64,000 bases of DNA from Paratinospora sagittata (lineage: Eukaryota > Streptophyta > Magnoliopsida > Ranunculales > Menispermaceae). The notes beneath the pieces are model-generated. The model was not told the DNA's origin, searched no databases, and saw only the letters and a list, made by a program, of their open reading frames with translations. This document shows, piece by piece, positions 33,822 through 45,151 of this stretch (within the stretch, counting starts at the first letter, position 1; the number at the start of each line of letters is the position of its first letter). A program made the position numbers and the translations under genes. The stretch covers positions 27,992,308 to 28,056,307 of the forward strand of contig CM069603.1 of the NCBI GenBank assembly GCA_035771175.1. The letters run 5' to 3'.

Positions 33822-33937
33822 GAGCAAGTGTTGCTCAAGTTGTAATGGTCATTCTCACACCCGAAAGTTGAGAAAAAGTTCTTCTCACACCCGTAAGTTG
33901 AGAAAGTGTACCGGTTTGGTCTTCACCCGTAGGAAGA
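33822..33937 (+). repeat. CCCGTAA-spacer inverted-repeat array, copia 2 3' LTR
   Basis: GAGCAA/TTGCTC (33820-33835 region) is followed by TTCTCA/TGAGAA at 33852-33857/33869-33874 (spacer cacccgaaagt), TTCTCA/TGAGAA at 33882-33887/33899-33904 (spacer cacccgtaagt) and TCTTC/GAAGA at 33920-33924/33933-33937 (spacer acccgtag). The last is better paired than its 5' LTR counterpart. Confidence 0.8.
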
Positions 33938-34166
33938 TCCTTAGTGGAGTTTGGAAAAATCCTAACTAAGGAGGTTAGGTAGTGGATGTAGGCGAGGCCG
34001 AACCACTCTAAATCCTGCTTGTACTATCATTTTTACAGGCATTGTATTTATATGTTATACTCTACTTAATCTGCTTAAACCTTTTTAAACAATTTTAGAG
34101 AAAGGTTAAAATCTGCGAAGTGTCCAATTCACCCCCCCTCTCGGGCACATCTGGGCCAACAGGGTC

Positions 34167-37100
34167 CCATATCAAGTTTGCATCACCTATCAAACCTCGA
34201 CAAAATATTCGGATCGCAATCCGATATAAGAAGTATTCGGCACCCCCATAAAAAATTCCCTATCTCATACATATAGTATTTGCTTAGTCTACTACAAAGT
34301 TCTAGTGCTTATTGGAAGAAAATACAGACTTGTCATTCCATCAACGGTCATCCAGATGGTATCATATCTACCCAATACCCACAAGACACCATCTAAATCC
34401 CATTGTGATTCGACGTAACCCACGTTGCCAATTCTAGAATCATTCATACTGATACTGGAATCATATTATCATAAATTCTTAATTCTTTGAATATGATTAG
34501 CAATCAACTGAACATGCATTTGAGCACAATATCATTATATGGAGTAATGGAGAGTACACTCATAACTGTAACTCTCTCTCACAAATAACTTCCATTAATG
34601 GCTAACTGGCAGTTACCACTCCAGTCTCATCTTATATCCTGCTCAATGCATTAGCGACAACATTGGCCTCTCCCAGGATAATACTCCCATACGAAATCAT
34701 AATCCTTCGAAAATTCTAGCCACGTTTATTACCTCGTATCCAATTTCTTTCTGATCAATAATCATTCCATACTCTTCTATATTTGAAACTAGTGTGAACC
34801 TTTTACTATAGAAGGAATGCGTTCACCTTTCTAAACAAGCACTACTGTAACCAATTCCAAATCATACAGGATAGTTATTCTCATGCACCATCACCATCTA
34901 GATGCATAAACACCTACTCTATCCTCCTATATCAACACATGATCAAAACTTGTACGTGATATATCTATGATACATCTATATAAATCACAACTAAATTCCC
35001 AGGTTCTAGAAATACTATTACCGGTACAATAATTAGCTCTTCATTTCCAAATCTGTGAAAGCTTCCTCACATACAACCATCCACATATATAAAACATTCT
35101 TCTGGGTTAGCTTAATGAATAAAGTGAGGGGAGTAGCTAGCTTTAAGAATTTTACCACTTATTTTCCGTAATATTCAGCTAAATCCAGAAAATTTTAAAT
35201 TTATGGACACTTTGACCTTTACAGTATCCTTAAAGATATTATTTAGTCTAAACACGTTACCATTTAATCTAAACCTAACTACTATTTGGTCTAACCACGT
35301 GGTCCATAAATTTTATCTCATTTGTCAAAATCTTACCTTTTCTGGGCCTGGCACGCAAACTGTGCTTTCTCGGTATCTGCAATATAATCGTGAGGTGTTA
35401 TTTCTGCCCCTCTCAATTTTTTTAAATACATGAGTATACACTGTTATTCTGCATTTTCACATTATTACAATGTTTTCCGTGGATATTCAATGGCTTTATA
35501 CTAGCCATATATTTGTTTCCTCATCAATAGTCACCCCATCTCAAGTCGAAGACTTCGAGGTAATCAATCCCCGATACTCATAATGAGGATTTCTAATTAT
35601 TCAAAACATTACTTCTTTTCGGAGAGACACTCCACCTGGGATGAGAGGTGGCCAGCCAATCATACCCAACAAAGCATCTAATTCCAAGAATCTTCATATT
35701 CTAAAATGAATAATTATCTCATAACCCTGATAATTATCATACATTGTTTGCAAATCATATTATAATAGATCATTTATTCTGTAATTGTATTTAAAATCAA
35801 CAATATATTAATCCAAACAGGAGATAAATACAATCTATCTATCATATTTACCAGAGATAAAGACAAGGTAGGTCCAATGATTAAACAAAAAATATATAAC
35901 AATAAAGTACTTGATCATACCTTTACTAATCTCTAGATCTAACTCAGTGATTGTTTCTACAGTGTAAGCTTGACAGAATTATATTGGCTGAGCTACTGGG
36001 GCTTTTGACATTGACCAGACCGGACACTGACTCTACTTGTGTCCCAGTTGACCCATCGATAACACACAATCGGAGGTCGAGATACAAATAACCCAATCTA
36101 CGACTCATTTTTTGCCACCAGGAAACAATAATGGCTTGCAGATCTCCTTAAGATCTCTGTTCTTTCTCCCATTATTGTTGGGTTAGGCGTTGTCAAAGCT
36201 AGAATCACTGGTAGTTCCATGGTCACAACCTCACTCAGTGTCTCACCCACTTTGGTTTTCTTTTTGTCGCCCCGATACTTACTACACCATTTATTTCTTC
36301 TCTTACCTAGAGATGGTACTGACGGCTCTACTATAATCAATTGTACAACCGGTATTATTGGCGCCGCTGGTACTAACAATCTGGCTAAATCCTCGACTGA
36401 TTCAAAATCTAAAGCCCGCTTCACAGCCTGCTCATACGTTTGTACTCCAACCACCGCTAAACCTTGTCGTATAGGATCCTGTAATCCATCCATGACCCTT
36501 TCCATTCTCAAAGCATTTCTTGACACCATTTCAGGAGAAATACAAATAATATATTAAATTCATGCTCATATTCTCAAACAGTATTAGTTCCCTGCCTCAA
36601 CTGTATAATTTCCTCATGCCTTTTCTCTTTTTCAGCTTCAGGATAAAATCCAGCATAAAACAATTTTTGGAATTTCCTCCAAGAATCAATCTTTTTATGT
36701 GCTTGAACCGTGGCCCGCCACCACGTTCAGCATCTTCAATTAATTTAAATCTTGCTAATCTGATTTTATCCTTTTTAGAGACTCACATATCCTCAAAGAT
36801 AGTCTCCATTCTCTTAAACCAATTCTCAGCCTCTTCTAACACCAGGCCATCTTTAAAATCAAGAGGATCTCGCATTTTGAAAGCTTTCATCACTTCCTCA
36901 TATCTTTTCTTCTCATCTATATCCTCTCTAACACTTTGTAATGGTGTTTCTATTTCCACATACTCCTCTCTGTAAGTATACCTACATCAGGAACTACTGG
37001 GTTCTCAGGCCTCCGCCTATCTTCCTACAACTTAGTTATCAGCTCCATATGCTGAGTATCTCGTTGTTGTCGGGTACTACTAATTTCATAAGTTCAGCAT

Positions 37101-37353
37101 GTTGATGTTGTTGGGTTTTTACCAACTCTTTTAGCCTTCTAATTTTTTCTTGATCAGTACTTTCCATTGCTAATCTTGACTGTTCTTATCCCTGAAATCT
37201 GAAATATATACATACAGGTAATTATCAGACAAGATAGCATCATGGATTAGGCTCACACTTAATAGTCCTACCCATACATTTATACCCATACAAACAAATG
37301 TAATATCATAACGCTTTTATCTTTTTAAGGATTTTAAACCTAAATACCAAACT
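34167..37353 (-). mobile_element. Gypsy element D internal region, heavily decayed, minus strand
   Basis: Recognisable islands read on the minus strand: gag 36098-37000, a protease/RT linker 'ELDALLGMIGW' near 35655-35690, an RT connection 'LDLAEYYGK' near 35130-35170, and RNase H 'FSKDYDF...EYYPGRANVVA' near 34650-34720. Integrase is not seen. Stretches between (34760-35100, 35180-35640, 35700-36090) show no gene. The left end lies at copia 2's target site and no left LTR is identified. Confidence 0.65.
36098..37000 (-). pseudogene. Gypsy D gag fragment
   Basis: Upstream part: 'HKKIDSWRKFQKLFYAGFYP' type sequence with EAEKEKRHEEIIQLRQGTNTV (36570-36720), a good match to the Retrotrans_gag pattern (F..F...FYP...K..E...L.QG..TV). 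Downstream open frame 36098-36529 reads 'NALRMERVMDGLQDPIRQGL' and 'TYEQAVKRALDFESVEDLAR', the gag C-terminal helix region. It then drifts without a clear CCHC knuckle. Frameshifts separate the two. It would form the particle shell if intact. Confidence 0.7.
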
Positions 37354-38926
37354 TGTCGCGACCCCCTCCTTAAGGTGACGTCACGACCAGCACAGAATAC
37401 TACATACGCCTTATATAGACATATGTAATACCCTGTCAACCTTCTCATACATCTAACTCAATAAAAATTTTGACATAACCTTCCCCATAAAATCGTGAAT
37501 CACAAAAAAAAAAAAAAACTTGATTTACCAAAATATCACATTCACAATTCTATCATTTTTCATCATATCAATTTTCATTCAAAAATTAATCATGTATTTT
37601 CATATACATGTTCACACCCATCTAAATTATAAATACAATAGATAGTGTTACACATGTACATATACCAAAAATACATAAACGTTTCCAAACTCCACATATA
37701 CCTACATCAAGAAAAAGCAGCAAACATTCTTCTACGTCTTGTCATTGATGTCTTATCCTGAAAAGATTAGGAGTTTGAGGTGAGCAAGAACTAGCTCAGT
37801 GAATATTCTATCTATGGCATTATATATGCATCAATAAAAAAATATGGTATTTAAAACAGTATAAACATCTCGATGCAAACAAATTGAACATAACATAAAT
37901 ACATGATCAATATAAGTTCTCATCATATCCATACATTTTCAAAAAAACTATGCACAACTATTTAAAACAATATTATGCAACTGTCAATGTATTTCACAAC
38001 ATGTTTTACACTGAGCCTCTCGAGTCAGCGAACCACACTCGTGGCTAGTCATGTGGTCATGTCAAGATATCTCTTGATCATGATTTCAAATTTTCTCTCT
38101 AGATAACATGCTCCGATATGCCCATTTCTTTCTAGGTAATTGTGTGCATCTTCCATTCATTATGCATAAATGAAGAGTGCACCTTCCACAATTTACTTAT
38201 TCATAGATTCTAGGAAAGTGAGCGCATCTTCTCCTCCTTATATCCACAAGGAGTGGACTGTCTTCACCTTTCCATGAACCATAGCCAAATCCTATTTTCA
38301 TAAGAGGGTTTTCTTGTAAGTAGTCTACTAACTAGATCCACAGACATTTTCAAATTTCAAAACCCATTTCATGTATTTGAAACACAAATGCAGGAACATC
38401 ATCATGCTTACATTTCACAAACCAAGTTTATACATATAATGCCATACATAAAACCAAGATAAGAATACTCATAATGTGTACAAGTTCTACCCTTTCCAAA
38501 TCAACAAAATGCAACACCTACAACCACTACGCAAGCTACTAATCAATTCCCCGCCGATCACAACAAGATCCAGCTAACTTTCTCAATCCAATTTTTGTAC
38601 ACATTACAATTGAACATGGTTCAATCATAATCCTAGCTAAAACACAAAAAAATCAAACAGAATCCACCATTAATGGAGCACCAAAACCCTCAGCTGCTTC
38701 AACAACTGGGGTGGAACTTTCCACCATTAAACATTGTAATTTAACTCAATTTCATACACATTTGCATAACGACAAGGATTAACTTACCTATCAAATCCAC
38801 ACGAAATTCCCCATTTTTCAGTTCAAATCACAGTTCTACAATCACTCAATTCAACTGTTGAAAACTTACAAAAATCACATATGTTGAACAAGTCAACAAG
38901 GGGAACACAAATACAAACTTTTTAGC
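37354..38926 (-). repeat. Gypsy D 5' LTR (right copy), partial
   Basis: Starts TGTCGCGACCCCC on the plus strand, matching 3560-3885. A weak primer site (reverse complement of ataccaaa, TTTGGTAT) sits just to its left at 37344-37351. It contains, reversed, the 'gaatattcactgagctagtt...gctcacctc' LTR signature (37772-37808). The run to 38926 is AT-rich with no gene. Its 5' terminus is hidden by the LTR start at 38927. Confidence 0.6.
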
Positions 38927-40592
38927 TGTAACGACCCACTTTCGCATATAATGTCGTGATGACGTAAAATGTCCGACTCTAGGTCTTGTATATGTATTTG
39001 ATGTGTATAATACTCGTATGTTCATGTTTTGTGCATGCATTTGATGTTTTGGTTTGATAATTAATTATTAGTGGATCAAATGGACTTGGGGATATTAGAA
39101 ATGAGTCCACAACGCGTTTTTACATAGAAATCGACTGGCTATACGCAAAATTTCAATGAGTATTGAGCACGTAGTAGCGAAATGCAAAATGAGTGTTTTT
39201 GGCAAAAATGAGGACGCTCATGGGCAAATGGGAGGGCGCTGATCTGTTTTTTTGGGCCTTTTTTTATGGAAAATGGCTAAAAATCAGTATTTTAAAAGGG
39301 GAAAAGTTGTTACTATTCCCATTTGAGTTGGGAACAAATTGGAGAAGGAAAAATGAAGGAAAACTAAGGTTTCAAGAGGAATTCTTAACCATTTATACCC
39401 CAAAGTAAGTGATTTTCTCCATTTCTTTCACCATTGAAGGTGAGAGTAAGCTTTCTAATGGTGTAATTTTCTCCATAGGCCACGGTTTTGGGTATTCCTA
39501 ACCTAGGGTTGGTTGGTATTTTGCTATTTCGAGCTTGTTTATGGTGGAAACAACCTTCCTTAGACAATATCAATGCATATATTCCATGTTCATCCTCTTA
39601 AATCACAATGCACAAATATATATAAGATGCATGCCATTGCACAAACCAATTTATATAAATAAAATGCCATAATGGAAAACAAAGGTGAGAAATACTCACA
39701 ACCAATTCACTAGCCAATTTCACACATCATTTACATTCCAATTGGCCAATTGACTCACATACACCTGAAATGAATCAATTTCATACACAAATGATCAATT
39801 TCAGTCCATTATGTCTAAATACATAATTATTAACCCAAATCACATCTAATCCACACCAATTTGGATTAGAAACACTTAACACCATTTAATTGACCAATTC
39901 CAATCTAAATGCCTCAAAAGCCCCAAATTAGATGAATCTTTGCATGGTCAAATTGAACTAACTCATGCAATTCTAACACTAGTCTAACCATTATAAACCC
40001 ACAATTTCACTCAATTTGGGTTCAATTGCGACATTAGCAAAAATGGAACGACCCATACCTTGATTTCACAAGTCCTAGCCTTTGTTCTCCTTTCCTCTTT
40101 CTCCGGCTCAAATAATCTCTAATATGCTGGAAAGAACGAGAAGTTTCATTTTATTTGAGACAAACCGCCTCATCGACTTATTAGAAAAAAAAAACAAATT
40201 TTACCGTGAGAAACGTGCTTCTCCTCTCAAGAAGGGCGCTTCTGCGTTGCCAAAAAATAGATTTTCTTTGAAATTTCCTTGAGAATTTCTGAACAACCAT
40301 GCTCTCAGGTTTTCGCTAGAGAAACGTTTCTCTAAACATTTTAAGAAACTTCTCCTCTTAGATTTTTCTATAGAAAGGCGTTTTGAGAAACACGTTTCTC
40401 CATATTTCAGGTGAAAATTTCACTAAGTGTTGGGTTTTCTTACTATGTGTAGGGTCCAGGTACAACTACCACCCTATTTTACACACATTCACCCTATTCT
40501 AAGGTCATACACATACGTATACGCGTATAAATATGCCTGACAATACATATAAGTCAATATACGGGTTTGACTCGTAAATACGAGGCGTTACA
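38927..40592. repeat. Two LTR starts head to head (TGTAACG ... CGTTACA)
   Basis: 38927 begins TGTAACGACCCAC in plus orientation. 40592 ends GGCGTTACA, the reverse of an LTR start TGTAACGCC. The right part (about 39590-40592) matches 7370-7800 and 905-1265 and is minus-oriented. The left part holds 'gaggacgctcatg' and 'gagggcgctga' at 39210-39242. No 5-bp duplication was found around the pair. Either two truncated LTRs or an inverted rearrangement. Confidence 0.5.
40317..40334. promoter_or_regulatory. 18-bp perfect palindrome in LTR
   Basis: TAGAGAAACGTTTCTCTA reads the same on both strands. Nearby are TTTCTATAGAAA (about 40365-40376) and GAGAAA/TTTCTC (about 40388-40403). They lie in the 5' part of the minus-oriented LTR. 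Confidence 0.45.
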
Positions 40593-40913
40593 GTTCTAGT
40601 ATAATCTGAAGGTAAATGCCTTCATATTGTACTAGTTAAGATGTGAGGATATGACATCATCTATTTTTAGTTCTTTTGTTGACTTTGGAAGTAAATGGCA
40701 GAAATCTGTTTAGATTTTGGTTTTTTTTTTTTTATGATTTTTTGCCTTTGCTACTTCTCTGTTCCACTTTCTTGGTTATTTAGATTAATGTTAATTATCA
40801 ATGAAAGAAAAATGAGAAAGTGTCTTTAGAATAGTTGGCAAGTGTGGTATAAGGTTTTTTTTTCCTTTAAGATAAACATGAATGATGAAACTTTTAAATT
40901 AATAAGGGAGGTA
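40593..40913. other. Unassigned AT-rich DNA, left flank of copia solo LTR
   Basis: No TE signature or gene is evident. AGGTA at 40909-40913 is the left target duplication of the solo LTR. After removal of that LTR it joins 45152 onward, so both belong to the same older sequence. Confidence 0.4.
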
Positions 40914-41499
40914 TGTTAACATATACAGTTCATCACTTAGCTTGTCCATAAATATACTGTGATAAAGTATATTTTGATGATCATAAACAAAGTATTTTTC
41001 AGTGCTAATCGTGCGTTTACTAAGATTTCATCAAAGTGCCTAAGGAATGCAAAAAGCCAAGGAACTACTTGATCATGGAATTCAAAGATCACATCCAACG
41101 ATCAAGTTCGTTTCAATCAGAAGGACTTCAGCGATCACATCCTAATTTCAAGATCACTTATCTTGAACGATTCGATCAAGCTTCAAGTCTACATTTCTCG
41201 ATCAACGCTCAAGACATTCAACTCCGCACAAAGCTCTTATTGAAGATCTCATAATTAAGAGTTGGATTTAATGGTTTTGAGAAATGAGAAATACACATTT
41301 CTCATAATTGTTATTTCTCAAAATGTTTTTCAAAACCATGCATAAATCATCTGCATATGTTTTTCAAATCTGCATGTTTTGATTTTACGTCTGATGGTAT
41401 TTCAAACGATTTAATATTATATATTTAATTTGAAATCTACCAAGTTTTTATTGGCATTTATCGAATATTTAATTGCGAGTCAAAACTATTTTTAAAGAG

Positions 41500-42190
41500 T
41501 CTTTCAGGGCGCTAATGATTCAGCAACGCTCTCCTGAACTTGTTAAGTCAGGAATCTAATGACTCATTAGAACGCTGATAACGTTCAAGGTTGAATTGAA
41601 CTGATTTATTTTGACGCTTACTTGTATAGTAGTGGCCTTCTTTATTAGTCAACCTCTGAAGTTGTCAGGAAGCTGGCTCAACATCAGCTCACTGAAAGAT
41701 GTCTTAAGTTCTTCAAAGAATGTATCTTTGAGGACGCTGATAGCCATAAGTTGAATAATCAATCAGGACGCTATCTGGATAAAAGCGCCCTCACCTTTGG
41801 GAATCAACTTAGTAACTTTCAGGACGTTGATTGTCCTTCAGTGTGTTTGTGTTTTGTTTCAAATGTTTTTAACTGGTAGAACGCTTACATAGTTGTAGCG
41901 CCCTCATGTTTTGTTTTATGTTTTAAAGGCAGGACGCTGACTAGGCTAGTAGCGCCCTCATACAGTTAATTGTTTTTAAAACATAGCAGGACGCTAACTA
42001 TGCATTAGCGCCCTCGGGCTTAAGTCTTTTAAGTGTCAAAGCAAGCCAAGACGCTCACCCTTCAGTAGCGACCTCACTAAAGTGTTGAGCAGGATGCTTA
42101 TACGTAATGAGCGCCCTCAAGGAAAATAATGACAAAGTTGATATTATGCGTCAGGACACTGTTTATGGAATTAGAACGCTAATTCAACAA
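41500..42190 (+). repeat. GGACGCT/AGCGCCC paired-motif array, copia solo LTR
   Basis: Motif starts near 41765, 41821, 41880, 41931, 41989, 42049 and 42091, spaced 42-60 bp. Complete pairs include GGACGCT...AGCGCCCTC at about 41765-41792, 41931-41959 and 41989-42015. Older, more decayed units lie at 41505-41700. Confidence 0.8.
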
Positions 42191-42480
42191 CCGTCATTGT
42201 TCAAACAAGTACACTTTATAAGTTTACTTTTTCATAACAGAGTCCCTTTGCACAGAGTTCTTTTTAGATTTATCAGAGATCTTCTCTGATACATGAAATA
42301 AGTTTTTCTAAAACTTTCCTTTTTCATGAAATTTGAAAAAAACTAGAATGTTAGTGAAAATTGCAGTTGTCATTTTCATATAACATTCTAGCCGTTGTGT
42401 ATAAACGTTCATATTATTTGAACTTCAAATGTCTAACGGCTATGTCCCACTAAGTCTATAAATATTAGCACGTAGGATCA

Positions 42481-42489
<9 letters not shown>

Positions 42490-42515
<26 letters not shown>

Positions 42516-43866
42516 AACTTCGGTCAGGGTGCCTGAACGTTCAGGCACCTGCCAGAATGTACGGGCAGCCCACCTGAAGGTTCGGGCATCCTTTTTTTCT
42601 ATAAAAGGAGGGTTTTGCCCCCCTCATTTTCACACCAATCCAACTATCTTCTCTTGTTGGAAAATTTTCTCTCTCTCTCTCTCTCTCTCTTTTGAGACGA
42701 GGCTCTCTTCGCAGCGCAATGCGGTTCTACCCGGGGCAAGGCGCCAGTTCTCAAAGGAGTTATTATCTGAATGTGTGGAACGAAACATAGGTTTGCATGT
42801 CTTATGACTTTTATTAAAGTTTACATTCATTTATCATTATCTCTACTATTCATTTACACTGCATTATTGCGTATAATGTTCATACCTGTCATACTTATGC
42901 CTATATATTTGGAGTTCACGTATTACACTGTTGCGATGCCAGATTAGTGGTCAATCTTGCTCAACCATACTCAGTCTTGTCCTTAGTAACTTTAAATAGT
43001 GAATGGGAGGCAGCGTGCTGCTCTAGACGATTGGTGTTTAAGTAGACCTCATGTTTCACCTCTCAAGCTAGAGACTGGTCTAGTTGGTCTTATTTGAAAG
43101 CTATCAGCTTGTACAAGTAATACTGATCTCCTAATTGTGCACGTAGTGATACCGACTCTGATAAGGATCACCAGGCGTTGCCAAATCCTGTCTAATGCCA
43201 GTAAAGGCAGGACCTTTTCATGCATTGGCACCACCTAGGGACGTATGTGGTTTGTGATCCACAAAATAGTTAGAAGCAATGCTCACTATTATTGATATTT
43301 CTCTGAAGAGGGAGGTATAATGAGAACTCGGGTTTACCTGGGGACGGACATTTGTATGTGAATCCAGGGCATCATTCCTGAGGAGGGACGTACAATGAGA
43401 ACCCGGGTTTACCAGGGGATGGACATCTGTTCGTGAACTCAGGCGACGTACAATCATGGAACCAATACGAGACGGTGTCATGCATACATACATGTTGTAT
43501 TGATTATGATGCTCTGATGTGTATTTATGATATTTGATTATGAAGTTTGCTTTATTAATTGTCATATTCACGAACTATTTTACCCATTGGGCATTAGCTC
43601 ACCCCGTTGTCATCCAATTTTTCACAGGAGATTGGGTGGACTGGGTGCAGGTTTTTGGGCCCACATTTTGTACCCCTTTGCTTATTCATTGGGGATTTTG
43701 GGAGGATGTTCCCTATACTATTTCATGTACAAAAATATATTCTGAAATTAATGAAATCATACTTGTACTTAATTGTGTTCCTACGCACTCGGTTATTGTT
43801 GTAACGCATTCGCGCCCCGTTCTCGAGTGTTCCTCCGGTTTAGGCGCGTCCGGGCGAGATGTGACA
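42490..43866 (+). mobile_element. Gypsy-A-type solo LTR nested in copia solo LTR
   Basis: Plus-oriented relative of the gypsy A LTR: it shares, in reverse, the 86-bp doublet (43310-43450), the 'ccacctagggacgtatgtgg' stretch and the 'cattagctcaccccgttgtc' motif. It ends GGGCGAGATGTGACA at 43866. The start is obscured by an (AT)n run at 42484-42512. A (CT)n run lies at 42667-42692. No internal genes and no clear 5-bp duplication. The copia LTR resumes after it. Confidence 0.7.
42528..42549. promoter_or_regulatory. 22-bp perfect palindrome near gypsy LTR start
   Basis: The half-site GGTGCCTGAAC is followed directly by its reverse complement. The core GAACGTTC is shared with the palindrome at 9676-9689 at the equivalent position of the gypsy A LTR. 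Confidence 0.5.
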
Positions 43867-44532
43867 ACTTGCCAATCTGTTTGCATTGTGTCAATACTTT
43901 TTGAAAGTTAGTCTGTGTCAAAATATTTTTTATTATCTAAACTTTCAAAGTATTTTTTTTTTACTGATATCTTATGTATTCAAATGATTTTTATACTAAG
44001 CTTATTTTCATTTCATCTTTGAAAATCTATTTGATATGGTATCAACTCAAATTCTCAGCACCGATTCATACTTGGTATTATTTTTGCTGAAGATAGAATT
44101 TGAGATATAGTTCATGAGAAATACTGTTGTACTTGATTCATATCTTAAATATTGTATTGAACTATATCAGTAGTTGAGTTAACTACTGATCACTGAACCA
44201 GAAGTTTTCATACTTATATTTTATATATACTTTGAAAATTGTTTGTATCCTTGATTTACACTAGTCCTTCAATTTTCAAATCAATGTTTATTTGACATCA
44301 TATTATTTTCGAAGAAGCACTGATTTTCATATTACATCATTCATGTTTTTCGAAACTACACTTGAGCAATACCAAACATTGAAAGGTAAAAGACTGTAAG
44401 TGTATTTCAACTTAGCATTACGTATCTTTGTAATGCTATGTAATAAGCTTAATTGTAAAGTGTTCTACTCAATTAGAACCAACATTATTGTGTTGTAATG
44501 CTGGTGTGTTTCTAGACTAAAAGAACCAGGAC

Positions 44533-44950
44533 AAGTGAATGTAATTCACTTAATGATTTTAGGATTAAAATCATTTAATGTTATCTCTCAACCTGTAAAA
44601 GAGAAAAAGGTTCATCTTCACCTGCAAGTAGGAAACTGGTTCATCTTAATCCCGTAAAAGGATAGGTGTGTCCTTAGCCTGTAAAAGGATAGGTTTTCTC
44701 TTAACCTGTAAAAGATAAACCGTTGTTCCTCATCCCGTAAAAGGATCACGGTTCTTTCTTATCTAGTAAAAGGAAAATAGTTCTTCCTTATCCCATAAAA
44801 GGAACATGGGTTTTTCCTCATCTCGAAAAAAAAGAAATTTGGTTCATTCTTAGCCCGTGAAAGGATAGGTTTTCCTTTAACTCTAAAAAATGGCAGTTGT
44901 AACTGTTTGGTTCTCACCTGTAAGAGAATTAGTTAGTGGATTGAGAAAAT
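44533..44950 (+). repeat. CCCGTAA-spacer inverted-repeat array, copia solo LTR
   Basis: AAGTGAA/TTCACTT (44533-44551) and AATGATTTTA/TAAAATCATT (about 44552-44575) are followed by seven or eight units. Their arms are of TCCTT/AAGGA or TTCCTT/AAGGAA type (for example 44661-44665/44675-44679, 44784-44804 region) around spacers such as agcctgtaa and atcccgtaa. Then CAGTT/AACTG (44893-44904) and TTCTC/GAGAA (44931-44935/44944-44948, spacer acctgtaa). Confidence 0.75.
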
Positions 44951-45151
44951 CCTAATCAGAAGATTAGGTAGTGGACGTAGGCTCGGTCGAACCACTATAA
45001 ATCTTGTGTGTCTTGCGTTGCAATTTAGTCTGTGTTCTAGTTTTGCATTTAATTCCAATACACTCATGTATATCACTAAGTTATTGAAAGAGATATTTAA
45101 AATTAACCATCACATCCAATTCACCCCCTTCTTGGATGGACCAACAAGGTA

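Larger units (their letters stand above)
22023..34161 (+). mobile_element. Copia element 2 (SIRE-type), full structure, TSD GGGTC
   Basis: Both LTRs start TGTTGAACCAATTATC (22023 and 32037) and end GGCCAACA (27081 and 34161). GGGTC flanks the element at 22018-22022 and 34162-34166. The 5' LTR is 2131 bp once the nested T solo LTR and its duplicated site are removed, and the 3' LTR is 2125 bp, confirming the pairing. The internal order gag-protease-integrase-RT-RNase H identifies Ty1/copia; long LTRs and a coiled-coil gag point to SIRE/Maximus. Multiple stops make it non-autonomous. Confidence 0.9.
32037..34161 (+). repeat. Copia 2 3' LTR
   Basis: An uninterrupted 2125-bp LTR matching 22023-27081 minus its insert. 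It carries the GGACGCT array (32440-33190) and the CCCGTAA-spacer array (33822-33937). GGGTC follows at 34162-34166. Confidence 0.9.
40914..45146 (+). mobile_element. Copia (SIRE-type) solo LTR, TSD AGGTA, with nested gypsy LTR
   Basis: Starts TGTTAACATATACAG and ends GGACCAACA. AGGTA is repeated at 40909-40913 and 45147-45151. No gag or pol adjoins. Without the nested LTR (about 42490-43866) it is about 2.86 kb. It aligns, reversed, with 3940-6512 (for example 'aaagtgttctac' and 'gaaccactataaatc' regions). It carries both inverted-repeat arrays. The tail has 'caattcacccccttcttgg' before CCAACA. Confidence 0.85.

Noticed and set aside
41500..42190. Regularly spaced short repeats resembling a CRISPR array
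   Set aside because: Repeats are 7-10 bp, imperfect and irregularly spaced, lie inside retrotransposon LTRs flanked by target duplications, and this is plant nuclear DNA without cas genes.
42484..42512. (AT)n and nearby (CT)n runs as notable elements
   Set aside because: Ordinary microsatellites at an LTR boundary; useful only as markers.
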